Shown here: positions 34,104 to 43,283 of the stretch, piece by piece | How positions within the stretch are numbered: the stretch's first letter is position 1 | Layout of the letters: each line of letters opens with the position of its first letter | NCBI GenBank assembly: GCA_020853575.1 | Contig: JADYYP010000016.1 | Location: forward strand, 1 to 64,000 | Source of the DNA: Planctomycetota bacterium | Lineage (GTDB): Bacteria; Planctomycetota; UBA1135; GCA-002686595 | Direction: 5' to 3' | Length of the DNA stretch: 64,000 nucleotides | Notes under the pieces: generated by a model | The model's database searches: none | Told to the model about the DNA's origin: nothing | What the model saw: only the letters and a program-made list of their open reading frames with translations | Made by a program: the position numbers and the translations under genes

Positions 34104-35021
34104 ATGGCGTCCGACAACACAGCGCCGAGCCGGGGTCTGGCGCGCCTCGCGCGCCGCGGTGCGTTGGTGCTCGGGGTCGTGACGCTCGTCCTGTCGATCG
34201 CATTCGTGCTCAATGGCACCGATGACGGTTGGCGCACGCCGCAGGCGGTCTCGCTCACGGGCAGCGAGGCTCCCGCGCCGCGGCGCGAGCTGCGCGTCAT
34301 GGCGTTCAACGCGGCCAAGTGTGGCTTCTACGCCGGAGGACGTTTCGCGGAGCGCGACGTGGTCCGCGCGGAGCTCGACGCGATCGCGGCGGTCATCGTG
34401 CGCGAGGACTGCGACCTGGTGGCGCTGTCCGAAGTGGTGCTCGAGTGTGGGCCCGCTCCGCTCGATCAGGTCGGCTACCTGGCCGAGCACGCGCGCATGG
34501 CCCACCGCGCCGCGAGCGAAAACTACAGCTTCGGCGTGCCGTTCTTCCGCATCCGATCGGGCAACGCGCTGCTCTCGCGCTGGCCGTTGCGCGCGCTCGA
34601 GACCATGCAGCTCGCCGGCGGTGCTCCATTTTGGAATCCGACCAACAACCGACGCGCGCTGTGGTGCGAGGTCGAGCTCGCGGACGGCCCGCTGGTGGCC
34701 GCGGCGCTGCGCAACGACTCGTTCGACCTCGCGAACAACCTCGTGCAGACGCGCGAGATCCTGGCCTGGCTCGCGGGGCGCCCGGCGCTGCTAGCCGGCG
34801 ACTTCAACGCCGAGCCGCACGATCCGTCGCTGGAACTCTTGCGGGCCAGTGGGCGATTCAGCGGGTTGGTCGCGACTCCGCCGACGTTTCCGGCGCACGC
34901 TCCGCGGCGCCGCATCGACCACGTGCTCGCGCCAGCCGAATGGAAGCTGCTCGAGCAGCACGTCGTCGCGATCGGAGCCTCCGACCACCTCGCCGTCGTC
35001 GCGACCTTCGAACGTCCCTGA
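34104..35021 (+). CDS. Membrane-anchored endonuclease/exonuclease/phosphatase family protein
   Basis: A 305-residue EEP-fold hydrolase. An N-terminal TM/signal anchor (about 18-35) precedes the catalytic domain: VMAFNAAKC (metal-binding Asn), DLVALSEVVLE (Glu), RSGNALLSRWPL, LLAGDFNAEPHDPS (Asp/Asn) and a terminal GASDHLAVVATFE (Asp-His). This set covers the classical EEP catalytic residues. The natural substrate, lipid or nucleic acid or sugar phosphate, cannot be chosen. The active site is predicted outside the cytoplasm. Confidence 0.85.
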   Translation: MASDNTAPSRGLARLARRGALVLGVVTLVLSIAFVLNGTDDGWRTPQAVSLTGSEAPAPRRELRVMAFNAAKCGFYAGGRFAERDVVRAELDAIAAVIVREDCDLVALSEVVLECGPAPLDQVGYLAEHARMAHRAASENYSFGVPFFRIRSGNALLSRWPLRALETMQLAGGAPFWNPTNNRRALWCEVELADGPLVAAALRNDSFDLANNLVQTREILAWLAGRPALLAGDFNAEPHDPSLELLRASGRFSGLVATPPTFPAHAPRRRIDHVLAPAEWKLLEQHVVAIGASDHLAVVATFERP

Positions 35022-35035
35022 GCACGCCAACGGGT

Positions 35036-35069
35036 GCGCCCGCGCGAACCAACTGGATCACGCGGGCGC
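35036..35069. terminator. Convergent-gene hairpin
   Basis: GCGCCCGCG (35036-35044) pairs with CGCGGGCGC (35061-35069) around a 16-nt loop, between genes that end at 35021 (plus) and 35099 (minus). It may serve both. No U tract is evident. Confidence 0.4.
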
Positions 35070-35098
35070 GACTGGAAGCTCGAGCGACTCGAGCGGAC

Positions 35099-36634
35099 CT
35101 ACGGCTCGAACACGACCCGCACGGCGTCGGAGAAGTTGGTCGTGCTGGAGGTCGCGGCCGGGTCTCGGTACCAGAACTGGAAGTTCCAGATCGAGCCCGC
35201 GGCGATCATGCTCGCCGGCGAGAGGCCGAAGTCGAGCTCGAGCTGCGCGACACCACGCGTCGTGGTTTGGAGCGCCGGGCCCAGACGCGCGATCGGCGCC
35301 GCGATGCACAGATAGCCCGCGTGGAACGGCGACTGCTGCGGCACACGCCCGAAGAAGAACAGACCCGGTGCGTTGGGAACCGCGTCCACCACGCGCAACG
35401 TGAAGTCGTTCGTGGCGATGCGCACCGAGCCCAAGGCATGAATCCGGGCACCGTATCCGAACGAGTTGGGCGACGTGCTGCAGTAGCTGGCCGGGTTGTC
35501 CCGGGCATTGAAGATCACGTCGACCGACTGGGCGGCGTCGTTGGTCACGACGAGATCCGCATAGTGATTGCCGTCGAGGTCGGCGGCGATGATGCAGCAG
35601 GGTTCCGGACCCGTCACTGGAATCGAGAGCGGCAGATCGAATCCCGCGCTCGACAGGTTGCGCAACACCGAGACCGTGTCGGAGCCGGAGTTGGCCGTCG
35701 CGACGTCGATGCGCGTATCGAGGTCGAAGTCGCCGAGCGCCATGCCCACGGGGTGGATCCCGCCGACGTCGAAGTAGTCGCACTCGCAGAATGCGCCCGG
35801 AGCGATCTGGCGGAACAACACCACATCGTGCACGACCGTGTCCGACGCGCTGACGAGGATGTCGTCGTCACCGTCGTTGTCGAAGTCGAGGATGCGCGCG
35901 ACTTCGGGCAGCTCGAGATTGCCGAGCGGCAAGGTGGTCAGCGTCGTGAACGTTCCATTGCCGAGGTTGCGCAGCACGCGCACGATCCGCGAGCCGTGCA
36001 CCGCGACAGCCACGTCGGGATAGGCATCGCCGTCCAGGTCTCCGACGGCCAGACCACCGGGCGTCGCGCCGACGGCGACGACGCTCTCGAACTCGAGCAT
36101 GCCGTCGCCGACGTTGCGCACGAACGAAACGCCTCCGCCGGCGCGGTTGCTTACGGCGAGGTCCATGTCTCCATCGAGATCGAAGTCGAGCAGCACCAAC
36201 GCGCGTGGGCCGTCACCCACGCTCGCGTAGTCACCTGGCACGTAGTGTCCGTCGCCCAAGTTGCGGTACAGCCGAATCGTGTCGTTGGCGCTGCTGGCCA
36301 CGACGATGTCCGGATGCCCGTCGCCGGTGAAGTCGTGGGCGACGAGCCCGACTGGGTCGGAGCCCGAGGTCAGCGGCGAGAATGCAGCCGGCGCGAACTC
36401 GCCCGTCCCATCGTTGCGGAGCACGCTCAGGCCCGCGGGATTGTGAACCGTGACCACGAGGTCGAGGTCGCCGTCGGAGTCGACGTCGGAAGCGACGACG
36501 CTCTTCGGCGCGTCGCCGACCGGGTACGCGATCGGCGAGTGAAAGGAGATCTGAGCCTGGGCCAGAACGCTGTGGGCAGCGATTGCAATCGCCGTCGACA
36601 CGCCGGCTCGGACATGACGGAGCACGGGGTTCAT
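35099..36634 (-). CDS. Secreted FG-GAP/VCBS repeat beta-propeller protein
   Basis: A 511-residue secreted protein. The signal peptide covers about 1-27 (ending VLAQAQ). Seven or so FG-GAP/VCBS repeats (about 35-365) carry calcium loops such as DVDSDGDLDLVV, DFTGDGHPDIVV, DFDLDGDMDLAV, DLDGDAYPDVAV and DFDNDGDDDILV. These make an integrin-like beta-propeller. The C-terminal domain (about 375-511) ends DAVRVVFEP and belongs to the shared planctomycete-type set, with YCSTSPNSFGYG at its start. AGGAGGA upstream favours the ATG at 36632-36634 over a GTG two codons earlier. Confidence 0.85.
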   Translation of the reverse strand: MNPVLRHVRAGVSTAIAIAAHSVLAQAQISFHSPIAYPVGDAPKSVVASDVDSDGDLDLVVTVHNPAGLSVLRNDGTGEFAPAAFSPLTSGSDPVGLVAHDFTGDGHPDIVVASSANDTIRLYRNLGDGHYVPGDYASVGDGPRALVLLDFDLDGDMDLAVSNRAGGGVSFVRNVGDGMLEFESVVAVGATPGGLAVGDLDGDAYPDVAVAVHGSRIVRVLRNLGNGTFTTLTTLPLGNLELPEVARILDFDNDGDDDILVSASDTVVHDVVLFRQIAPGAFCECDYFDVGGIHPVGMALGDFDLDTRIDVATANSGSDTVSVLRNLSSAGFDLPLSIPVTGPEPCCIIAADLDGNHYADLVVTNDAAQSVDVIFNARDNPASYCSTSPNSFGYGARIHALGSVRIATNDFTLRVVDAVPNAPGLFFFGRVPQQSPFHAGYLCIAAPIARLGPALQTTTRGVAQLELDFGLSPASMIAAGSIWNFQFWYRDPAATSSTTNFSDAVRVVFEP

Positions 36635-37249
36635 GGACACTCCTCCTGTGTCTGGGCTTCTCTTCCGAGGTGCGCCAGCAGCCCTGGGATCCGGCGCATC
36701 GTGCGCCCGCTCACTCGGGTACAGGCCCGCCTCGTAGCTCGAGCTCGCGCGCGGCTCAGCGCGGGGATGCGTCGTAGCGCCCGCACCCGTTCTTCGTACT
36801 GCGGCTGCTCACCGCGGCGCACGCGCACTCGGCTCGGGCGCAGACGCCCCTGCGCACGACTGCGCGCTCGTCGCCACGAGCACGCGCGCGACAGCGGCGA
36901 GTCCCACGCGCGCCGAGGGCGCGAGCGGCGAGCGCTGAGCCTCAATGCGCGCGCGAGGCTCCGCGCCGAGCTCGCGCCGCGCGCTGTGCGTGTCTCGCGT
37001 CGGTTGGCGCCGGTCCCGAAACTGCGCCCAGGCGCGTGCAATCCCACGCGTCCGCCGTGAGAGCGAGCCCTGGGGCCATCGCGCACACGCACTGGTTCTC
37101 CGCGAGCCTCCTCCGCGCGCACGGGATCGCCGCCTCAACGCGAAATCTCGCGTTCGGTGGTGCTGCGCAGTCGGAGCCCGATCGCACGTGGCGCGGACCA
37201 AGCGCGCAATCGCGCTCGCACTCGCTGTGTCAGGCGCGCGCGCCGCGTC
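36635..37249. other. Intergenic stretch without a supported gene
   Basis: Several open frames exist on both strands, all Arg/Ala/Pro-rich with the look of GC-rich non-coding DNA. No RNA gene or clear hairpin was recognised. Confidence 0.5.
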
Positions 37250-38368
37250 TCACGGCCGCCAACGATTCACTTCGCGGCGCGCGGGCTCGAACGAGCCGGA
37301 ACCCGACGTCGCGCGGCTCTGCGGTGCCGTGAGCGGCGCGCCGCTTGACTGGAAGAAGTACGTGCCCTGCTCGTGGCACTGCATGCACAAATCGTCGACG
37401 CTCGTGCCCGAGCCGTTCTCCGTCGCCGGCAAAGTCGCGCGCCGATAGATCAACCCGTACGGATTCCCGCTGCCGTGGGCCTTGTGGCATGTGATGCACG
37501 TCGGAGTGGCGTCGTTGTTGAGCGCCGCTCCATTCCAGTACCCCATGCGGCTCATCACCTTGACCCAGGCGATCTTCGGTGGCGTGCCCGCGCCGCGCAC
37601 GTAGCCCGAGCGATAGACGTTGAACATCTCGCCCTCGAGGTTCTCCTTCATCGAGTCGTGCTCGATCGAGTTGGGAGTCGAGGTCTGGTCGTGGAACAGC
37701 CCGTGGCAGCCCGCGCACCAACTCGCGATCGCCGAGCCGTGCTCGTCGGGCTCGCACCATTCGACCGCGGACTCGTCGTAGTTCCCGGCTTCGCGCAACC
37801 ATACGTCGCGCGTCAGATCGGGCAGTGTCGGATGCACGGAGTAGCTGACCGCGACGCCCGCGCCGGAGATCGTCCCCGGGTTCGGCGTGAGGTTGCGGTA
37901 CATGCTCGCGTTGCCGGGGCCGCTCGCGCCGTGCGGATCGTGACAGTCGATGCAGCTCAGACCGATGCCGCTCTTCGGCGTGTAACTGCCTCCGGGCGGC
38001 GGCGAGGCGGAGTCGAGCGTGTGCCCGTTCGACTGCACGGAGAGTGCATCGCTGGCCCAATTCAGCGCGCCGCCCAAGCGCAGCGCCGTGCTCGAGCCCG
38101 TGTTCAGACCGACCACGTCGGGAGCGTCGAACTGACCGTCGTGGCACGACGAGCACAGTTGGTTGACCGGGCCGAGCAGCAGGTCGTTCTGCACTCCGTA
38201 ACCCAAGGGCTGCAGCGGCGCGCCGCTCGAGTAACCGTGCGACAGGCTGAAGTGCATCACGTGGCACTGATTGCAGGCCAGCGTGCCGTCCCTGTGGTAA
38301 TCGCCGGCCCAGGCCCATCCGGAGATGGTGGCGAGCGCGAGCGTGAGTCGGGGAAGCGAGACGGCCAC
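37250..38368 (-). CDS. Secreted hexaheme c-type cytochrome
   Basis: A 372-residue protein. The signal peptide (about 1-20, ending WAWA) is followed by six CxxCH heme motifs: CNQCH, CSSCH, CIDCH, CAGCH, CITCH and CMQCH. Extra His residues such as HDPHG and HGLFHD may be axial ligands. This resembles periplasmic multiheme cytochromes of the doubled-CxxCH type that carry electrons to or from respiratory enzymes. The GTG at 38366-38368 gives the best signal peptide. It is divergent from a small membrane protein gene. The electron partners are not in the window. Confidence 0.85.
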   Translation of the reverse strand: MAVSLPRLTLALATISGWAWAGDYHRDGTLACNQCHVMHFSLSHGYSSGAPLQPLGYGVQNDLLLGPVNQLCSSCHDGQFDAPDVVGLNTGSSTALRLGGALNWASDALSVQSNGHTLDSASPPPGGSYTPKSGIGLSCIDCHDPHGASGPGNASMYRNLTPNPGTISGAGVAVSYSVHPTLPDLTRDVWLREAGNYDESAVEWCEPDEHGSAIASWCAGCHGLFHDQTSTPNSIEHDSMKENLEGEMFNVYRSGYVRGAGTPPKIAWVKVMSRMGYWNGAALNNDATPTCITCHKAHGSGNPYGLIYRRATLPATENGSGTSVDDLCMQCHEQGTYFFQSSGAPLTAPQSRATSGSGSFEPARREVNRWRP

Positions 38369-38549
38369 GATTCCGAGATTACCCGGCCTCCATCGAACGA
38401 GGGGCTGCGAACAGCTTCGTAGAAATGCAGCGCCACCGGGAGCCTCGGTGCTCCGCTCGTTTCGCACCGTGCGCATTTCGGTTGACCACGGTCAATCCCG
38501 GCCCGGCCGTGCACTCCGCCGCGTCGACACGCGCGCTAACTTGCACTCC

Positions 38550-38900
38550 GTGAAGAGTTTTCTGCTGCTGCTGCCGACCTTCCTGAGCCTGCTGATCTTC
38601 TGCGCGCACCTGTTCCGCGCCGGCGCGCTGCTCCTGATCCCGCTCGTGCTGTTCGTGTTGCCGCTGTTGTTGATCAAGAGTGGCATCGTGGCGCGCCTGT
38701 TCCAGCTGTTGCTGCTGTTCATCGCCATGCAGTGGGCCATCTACGCTTGGATGCTGGCGGATGAGCGCATGGACGCCGGCCGGCCATGGATGCGCATGGC
38801 CGCGATCCTGGCCGGTGTCGGGGTCTTGGCGTTGATCTCCGCGGCCCTGTTCGAGGCGCCGCCGCTGATGCGCCGCTATCCGCGGCGCTTCCTGAGCTAG
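38550..38900 (+). CDS. Small four-helix membrane protein
   Basis: A 116-residue membrane protein with four hydrophobic segments (about 2-18, 24-40, 46-66 and 80-100). The GTG start at 38550 gives the N-terminal FLLLLPTFLSLLIFCAHLF helix. No motif was recognised. It may move with respiratory genes, since a hexaheme cytochrome gene is divergent at 38368. Confidence 0.65.
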   Translation: MKSFLLLLPTFLSLLIFCAHLFRAGALLLIPLVLFVLPLLLIKSGIVARLFQLLLLFIAMQWAIYAWMLADERMDAGRPWMRMAAILAGVGVLALISAALFEAPPLMRRYPRRFLS

Positions 38901-39493
38901 CCAGCGCGCACGTTGTCGTAGGCCAGCGTGCCGCGCGACATGGCCCCACTCGCCAAGTCGACGCGATGGAAGTCCGCGGGCTCGCATCCGTAGGTGTGGA
39001 TGGTCATCGCGAAGCGCTCGCGCGACGGATTGCGCACGCTGTGAAAGTCCTCGTGCGGCGGGAGCACGGTCGCGGTCGCGCCGGGGCGCCCGTGAACGAC
39101 GCCGAGTGAGCGCAGACTGGCGTGCGTCTCGTCGCGGCCGTCGTCCTCACGCTCGAAGTTGGTCACCTCGACCTCACCTTCGGCGACGGCGACGACGCCC
39201 CAGGTACCGTGGTCGTGGGGCAACCCGCCGCTCGCGGGAGGCCAGACCATCGCGATCACGACGAAGCCGTGGTCGGGATCGCGGTACAGCAGATTGCGGC
39301 CGTAGCCGCGCTCGGGGAAACGCCGGAACTCGGGGCCGACGACCAGCGGCGCGGCGACGAGCGCGCTGGCGAGCTCGCGAACGCGGCGCACCTTGGCCGA
39401 GGGGGACAGCGGTTGCGCAGCGATCGCGCGCACGTCCTCGAAGTAGCGCACCAGGCGCGCATCGAGCGCGGCAGCAGGGGTAGGTTGCGTCAT
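38897..39493 (-). CDS. Cysteine dioxygenase-family cupin
   Basis: A 198-residue cupin protein. LPHDHGTWGVVAV carries two metal-binding histidines and PPHEDFHSVRNPS carries the third, as in thiol dioxygenases of the cysteine dioxygenase family. These iron enzymes oxidise cysteine or related thiols to sulfinates. The substrate cannot be fixed by sequence. The ATG at 39491-39493 is taken; an ATG four codons upstream is possible. It overlaps the 3' end of the membrane protein gene by 4 nt on opposite strands. Confidence 0.82.
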   Translation of the reverse strand: MTQPTPAAALDARLVRYFEDVRAIAAQPLSPSAKVRRVRELASALVAAPLVVGPEFRRFPERGYGRNLLYRDPDHGFVVIAMVWPPASGGLPHDHGTWGVVAVAEGEVEVTNFEREDDGRDETHASLRSLGVVHGRPGATATVLPPHEDFHSVRNPSRERFAMTIHTYGCEPADFHRVDLASGAMSRGTLAYDNVRAG

Positions 39494-39579
39494 GGTGCGA
39501 CCCATTTGCGCCGCATTTGCCGGAATCGGCCATACGGCGCAGGACGCAGTCCAGCCCGCGAGCGCGCGGCTTCGATCGC

Positions 39580-40143
39580 TCAGGGAACTTCGATCCAGAA
39601 CCAACCGCGCACCTCGCCGAGCGCGAAGCCCGTGGCGCGGTCGTCGGGGTAGCGCAGCGCGAGCGCATCGGCGACGCCGTCGCCGAGCGCGGCTGGCGCG
39701 CCATGGCAGCCCAAGCACGCGCTCTGCATCGCGATCGGCAACAGCACGCCGAGCTCGCCCGAGTCGCTCGCGAAATAGCGCGCGGCCGACGCGCGTTCGG
39801 CGACCGCGGCTTCGGCCCAGCTCGGCGCACGGTTGGATGCGTTGCGCAGCTTCCACGAGGTGCGCCCGATGCGCAGACCGTGCTCACGGCCGACCTCGCT
39901 GGCGATCTGGGGCGCGCGTGTGGCGCAAACATCGATCGCCGACGCCGCGCCGCGCTCGGTCAGCTCCTTCGAGAGCTCGGCCATCAACGCCTTGGCGAGT
40001 GCGTCCTTTGCCGCACGCGCCCGAGCGAGTTGCTCGGCCGCGCGGCCGCTCGAGGGTTCGGCAAGCGAACTCCACGCGACCCGACTCGCGCAGCCGGCGA
40101 CGAGCAACGCCGTCGCCACGCCCATCGACAACAGTGCACGCAT
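39580..40143 (-). CDS. DUF3365 heme-binding lipoprotein
   Basis: A 187-residue protein. The signal peptide with lipobox (LLVAGC, Cys18) predicts an outer or periplasmic lipoprotein. The middle segment SAIDVCATRAPQIASEVGREHGLRIGRTSWKLRN and the single heme motif CLGCH (about 143-147) match the DUF3365 family, a Tll0287-like sensor module with c-type heme. It stands next to the thiol-dioxygenase gene, but no functional tie is shown. Confidence 0.82.
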   Translation of the reverse strand: MRALLSMGVATALLVAGCASRVAWSSLAEPSSGRAAEQLARARAAKDALAKALMAELSKELTERGAASAIDVCATRAPQIASEVGREHGLRIGRTSWKLRNASNRAPSWAEAAVAERASAARYFASDSGELGVLLPIAMQSACLGCHGAPAALGDGVADALALRYPDDRATGFALGEVRGWFWIEVP

Positions 40144-40284
40144 CGAGTTCTCCCGCGGGAACGCAACCTAGGAAACGTGCCGAGTTCGAGCCTCGGGCAG
40201 TAAAGCACAGGCGCGCGGTGGATGCACGCACACGGCGCTCTACGATGCGCGGTCGCCACCACGAACCACGAGAAACTCGAAGCC

Positions 40285-40785
40285 ATGGCCAAGAAGCAAA
40301 GCGCGTCTCAATCCACTGCGACGATCGACATCGGCATCTCCGAAAAGGACCGCGAGAAGATCGTCGGGGGCCTGTCGTGTCTGTTGGCCGACACCTACTC
40401 CCTGTACCTCAAGACGCACAACTTCCACTGGAACGTCGAAGGGCCGATGTTCAACACGCTCCACTTGATGTTCATGGATCAGTACACCGAGCTGTGGAAC
40501 GCGCTCGATCTGATCGCGGAGCGCATCCGCGCCTTGGGCTACCCGGCGCCGGGCACGTACAAGCAGTTCGCCAAGCTGACTTCGATTCCCGAGACCGACG
40601 GCGTGCCCGAAGCGCTCGAAATGGTGCGCTTGCTGGTCGCGGGCCACGAGGCCGTGGCGCGCACCGCGCGCAAGGCCTTCCCGGCCGTCGACGACGCCGG
40701 CGACGAGTCCAGCGCCGACCTCCTGACCCAACGCCTGCAGATCCACGAGAAGACCGCCTGGATGTTGCGCAGCTTGCTCAAGTGA
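40285..40785 (+). CDS. dps: Dps/ferritin-like DNA protection protein
   Basis: A 166-residue ferritin-like protein with the Dps dinuclear iron signature spread across subunits: [15 protein letters not shown] and [22 protein letters not shown]. Dps dodecamers oxidise Fe(II) with peroxide and bind DNA. The Lys-rich N-terminus ([10 protein letters not shown]) is typical of DNA-binding members. The ATG at 40285 is chosen because residues upstream are not conserved-looking. The neighbours are unrelated. Confidence 0.9.
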   Translation: MAKKQSASQSTATIDIGISEKDREKIVGGLSCLLADTYSLYLKTHNFHWNVEGPMFNTLHLMFMDQYTELWNALDLIAERIRALGYPAPGTYKQFAKLTSIPETDGVPEALEMVRLLVAGHEAVARTARKAFPAVDDAGDESSADLLTQRLQIHEKTAWMLRSLLK

Positions 40786-40877
40786 GACCGCGACGGCGCC
40801 CTCGAGCACGTCCGTGGAAATCGGGGGTGCTCGCGCGGCGCGCGCGGACGGCGCACACTGCACGGAGGAGAGAGAGC

Positions 40878-42428
40878 TTGCTTCAGCGAACGATTTTGGC
40901 CCTCGCGGCCGCATTGGCCGTGCTGGCCAGCGCCTGCACGGCGACGCTGCCGCGCTCGGCGGAGGACGAGTTGCGCTCGCACGTCGTGTCCGCCGACGAG
41001 GAAGGCCGCGCCATCGATCCTGTGACGCGCGACGCGCTCGTCGCGGAGGAGTTCCGCACGCGCGTGCGCGCGATGCTGGAGCAAGCGGACCTGGCGGCAC
41101 GCGCGCACGCCACGGACGCATCGGCAGTTCGGGCGCCCGAGGCGTGCCACGCGCCGGGCCATGTGCATCCGGCCGGCGAGCGTGACGTGCGCAAGCTGCT
41201 CGTGCACGTCCACGGCGGGCTCAACGGCGACCACGCCTCGCGCCAGCGCGCCTGCGAGGTCTTGGCGGACATCGAGCGCGACACTCCGGAGAACTGGGCC
41301 TACCCGATCTTCCTCACCTGGCCCTCGGGCGGCCTGGGCAGCGTGTGGGAGCACCTGAGCGACCTGCGCTTCGGTTCGCACTGGGGCTGGATGGGCAAGC
41401 TGACCCTGCCATTCCAGCTCGCCTACGACCTGCTGCAGGGCATCGCGCGCGCGCCGAACACGTGGTGGACCATGGCGACGGTCGACCTGCAGGCCGCGGC
41501 CAAGGTCTCGTCGGATTGGGATTTCCTGCCGACCTGGGAACGCGCGGAGTCGGTCATGGAAGTGCTCGACGAAGAGCGTGAGCCCGCGCACGTGCACGGC
41601 CCCGGCTGCGCGGAGGGCTACTCGGTGTCCCTCGGCAACTACGAACGCGGCGCAGTCACGCACGCGTGGCACTTGCTCTCGTACCTGGTGCTCTCGCCGG
41701 TCAAGTACGTCACCACGCCACTGTTCGTCGACGGCATCGGCAAGTCGGCTTGGCAAGTGATGCTGCACCGCGCGTCGAACACGCTGCGGCCGACGAGCGA
41801 GTTCGAGACCGTGTTCCTCGGTGACGTGGCGCGCGAGGAGCTGCGCGCGACGCTGGACTCTCCCGCGAGCGGCGCCTTCGCCGTGTTCTTCCGCGAGCTC
41901 GACCGCTTCCTGCGGGAGCAACGCGAACGCGATCCGCGCGTTTGCTGGGAGATCACGCTGGTCGGCCACAGCATGGGCGCGATCATCCTCAACGACACGC
42001 TGCAGTTGTTCCCGGAGTTGCCGGTGAGCAACGTGGTCTACATGGCCCCGGCGTGCTCGATCGCGGAGGCCGAGGAAGCGCTCGTGCCCTTCTTGCACTC
42101 GCATCCCGCCGCGCGCTTCTACCTGTTGACGCTGCACCCGATCGCCGAGGCCGAGGAGCTGGTGGCCTACGATCTGCCCGCGCGCGGCAGCCTGCTCGAG
42201 TGGCTCGACCTGTGGTACGCGCCGCCCGATCACGCGCTCGATCGACGCTTCGGGAAGTGGAACAACGCGATCAGCGCATTGCACGTCTTCGAGAGCGTGC
42301 GCGAACGCGTCTCGATCAAGGCCTTCGCGGTCGAGGGTGACTCCAAGCCGCAGAAGCACGGCCAGTTCTACGACGGCCCATTTTGGCGGCCGGCCATCTG
42401 GCGCGTCGACGGCCCAGCGCACTACTGA
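40878..42428 (+). CDS. Lipoprotein alpha/beta-hydrolase with TTG start
   Basis: A 516-residue protein. A TTG at 40878 follows the ribosome binding site GGAGGAG (40864-40870) with 7-nt spacing; no ATG or GTG lies in the right place. The signal peptide has a lipobox (LASAC). The C-terminal half holds GHSMG (nucleophile Ser about 365) and VYMAPACS, so it is a serine hydrolase of the lipase/esterase type. The N-terminal half (about 100-250) has KLLVHVHGGLNG and WPSGGLGS loops consistent with an alpha/beta-hydrolase oxyanion region. His-rich stretches (HAPGHVHP, HVHGPGC) may bind metal. The substrate is unknown; an acyl or ester bond in the envelope is likely. Confidence 0.75.
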   Translation: MLQRTILALAAALAVLASACTATLPRSAEDELRSHVVSADEEGRAIDPVTRDALVAEEFRTRVRAMLEQADLAARAHATDASAVRAPEACHAPGHVHPAGERDVRKLLVHVHGGLNGDHASRQRACEVLADIERDTPENWAYPIFLTWPSGGLGSVWEHLSDLRFGSHWGWMGKLTLPFQLAYDLLQGIARAPNTWWTMATVDLQAAAKVSSDWDFLPTWERAESVMEVLDEEREPAHVHGPGCAEGYSVSLGNYERGAVTHAWHLLSYLVLSPVKYVTTPLFVDGIGKSAWQVMLHRASNTLRPTSEFETVFLGDVAREELRATLDSPASGAFAVFFRELDRFLREQRERDPRVCWEITLVGHSMGAIILNDTLQLFPELPVSNVVYMAPACSIAEAEEALVPFLHSHPAARFYLLTLHPIAEAEELVAYDLPARGSLLEWLDLWYAPPDHALDRRFGKWNNAISALHVFESVRERVSIKAFAVEGDSKPQKHGQFYDGPFWRPAIWRVDGPAHY

Positions 42429-42531
42429 GAGCTCGTGGAGACGTGAGGGTCGGAGCGCTCGGGATGCTGGGAGCAGCGTCGCCCGCGGGGCAGCGGGCCT
42501 CGAGAGCGTGGGTTGCTCGCGGTCTCCGAGC

Positions 42532-43107
42532 TCAGGCCTTGGCCTTGCGCGAGGGTTTCGCGGCGCTCTTGCGCGCGGCGCCCTTGGCGTCATTCGCGGC
42601 GCCGGACTTGCCCGCGGGCCTGGAGCCGCGTGAACGCGAGTCGAGCGCGGTCTGGTACAGCTCGATGTAGCGCCGCACGGTGAACTTCTCGAGCGTGTCG
42701 CCCAGCACGTCCAGCGCGACGTCCTCGAGCTTCTTGAAGCGCACGCAGCACTTGCCCATGTCGAGCTTGCGCCCGGTGCGCTCCCACGCGGCGCGGAACT
42801 CGCGCGCCAGCTTGCCGTCGCTGACGCCGTCCGCCGAATCGATGTACAGCCCCATCACGTACACCGAGAAGTAGTTCTTCTGCGCCGCCAGCGCGGCGAA
42901 CGGCAGCGGTTGCTTGGGATCGCAGTGGTAGCCCGCGGGGAACAGACGGTGCGGCACGTAGTAGCCGATCATCCCGTACTGCATGCCCTCCTCGAAATCG
43001 CGGTCGAGGCGCTTCTTGATCACCGCGCGCACGGCGGAGAGCGTTGCACGGCGCTCCTCGGGTAGCTCGGCGATGTACTCGGCGACGGTCTTGGCTTTCG
43101 ATTGCAT
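42532..43107 (-). CDS. DUF1801 protein
   Basis: A 191-residue protein. The DUF1801 domain (about 5-130; TVAEYIAELPEERRATLSAVRAVI, MIGYYVPH, NYFSVYVMG, GKCCVRFKKLEDV) is followed by a Lys/Ala/Arg-rich tail that may bind nucleic acid. The family fold is like YdhG and YjbR; its biochemical role is unsettled. It is convergent with the hydrolase gene and divergent from the beta-propeller gene. Confidence 0.85.
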   Translation of the reverse strand: MQSKAKTVAEYIAELPEERRATLSAVRAVIKKRLDRDFEEGMQYGMIGYYVPHRLFPAGYHCDPKQPLPFAALAAQKNYFSVYVMGLYIDSADGVSDGKLAREFRAAWERTGRKLDMGKCCVRFKKLEDVALDVLGDTLEKFTVRRYIELYQTALDSRSRGSRPAGKSGAANDAKGAARKSAAKPSRKAKA

Positions 43108-43283
43108 GGCGCAAGTGTAGCGAGCGTGCCAGGCGCGCTCGTGTCGACCTCGGGAACGCTGCGCGGCGTTCGACCAGTTCGCGCGCTCGATTCGCGACTT
43201 GCCTGCAACGAACGGAGAAGAGCGCGATCGATCGCACGTGCGGAACACTGCCGAGGCTGCTTCGGCGGCCTCGCTCCTCATCC

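Noticed and set aside
36635..37249. Possible small genes in the 600-bp gap
   Set aside because: All frames are low-complexity, unsupported by ribosome binding sites or motifs.
42429..42533. Long-range inverted repeat GAGCTCG.GGAGAC / GTCTCCGAGCTC
   Set aside because: GAGCTCG is extremely common in this GC-rich sequence, the repeat is 80 nt apart, has a bulge and overlaps a stop codon; chance is likely.
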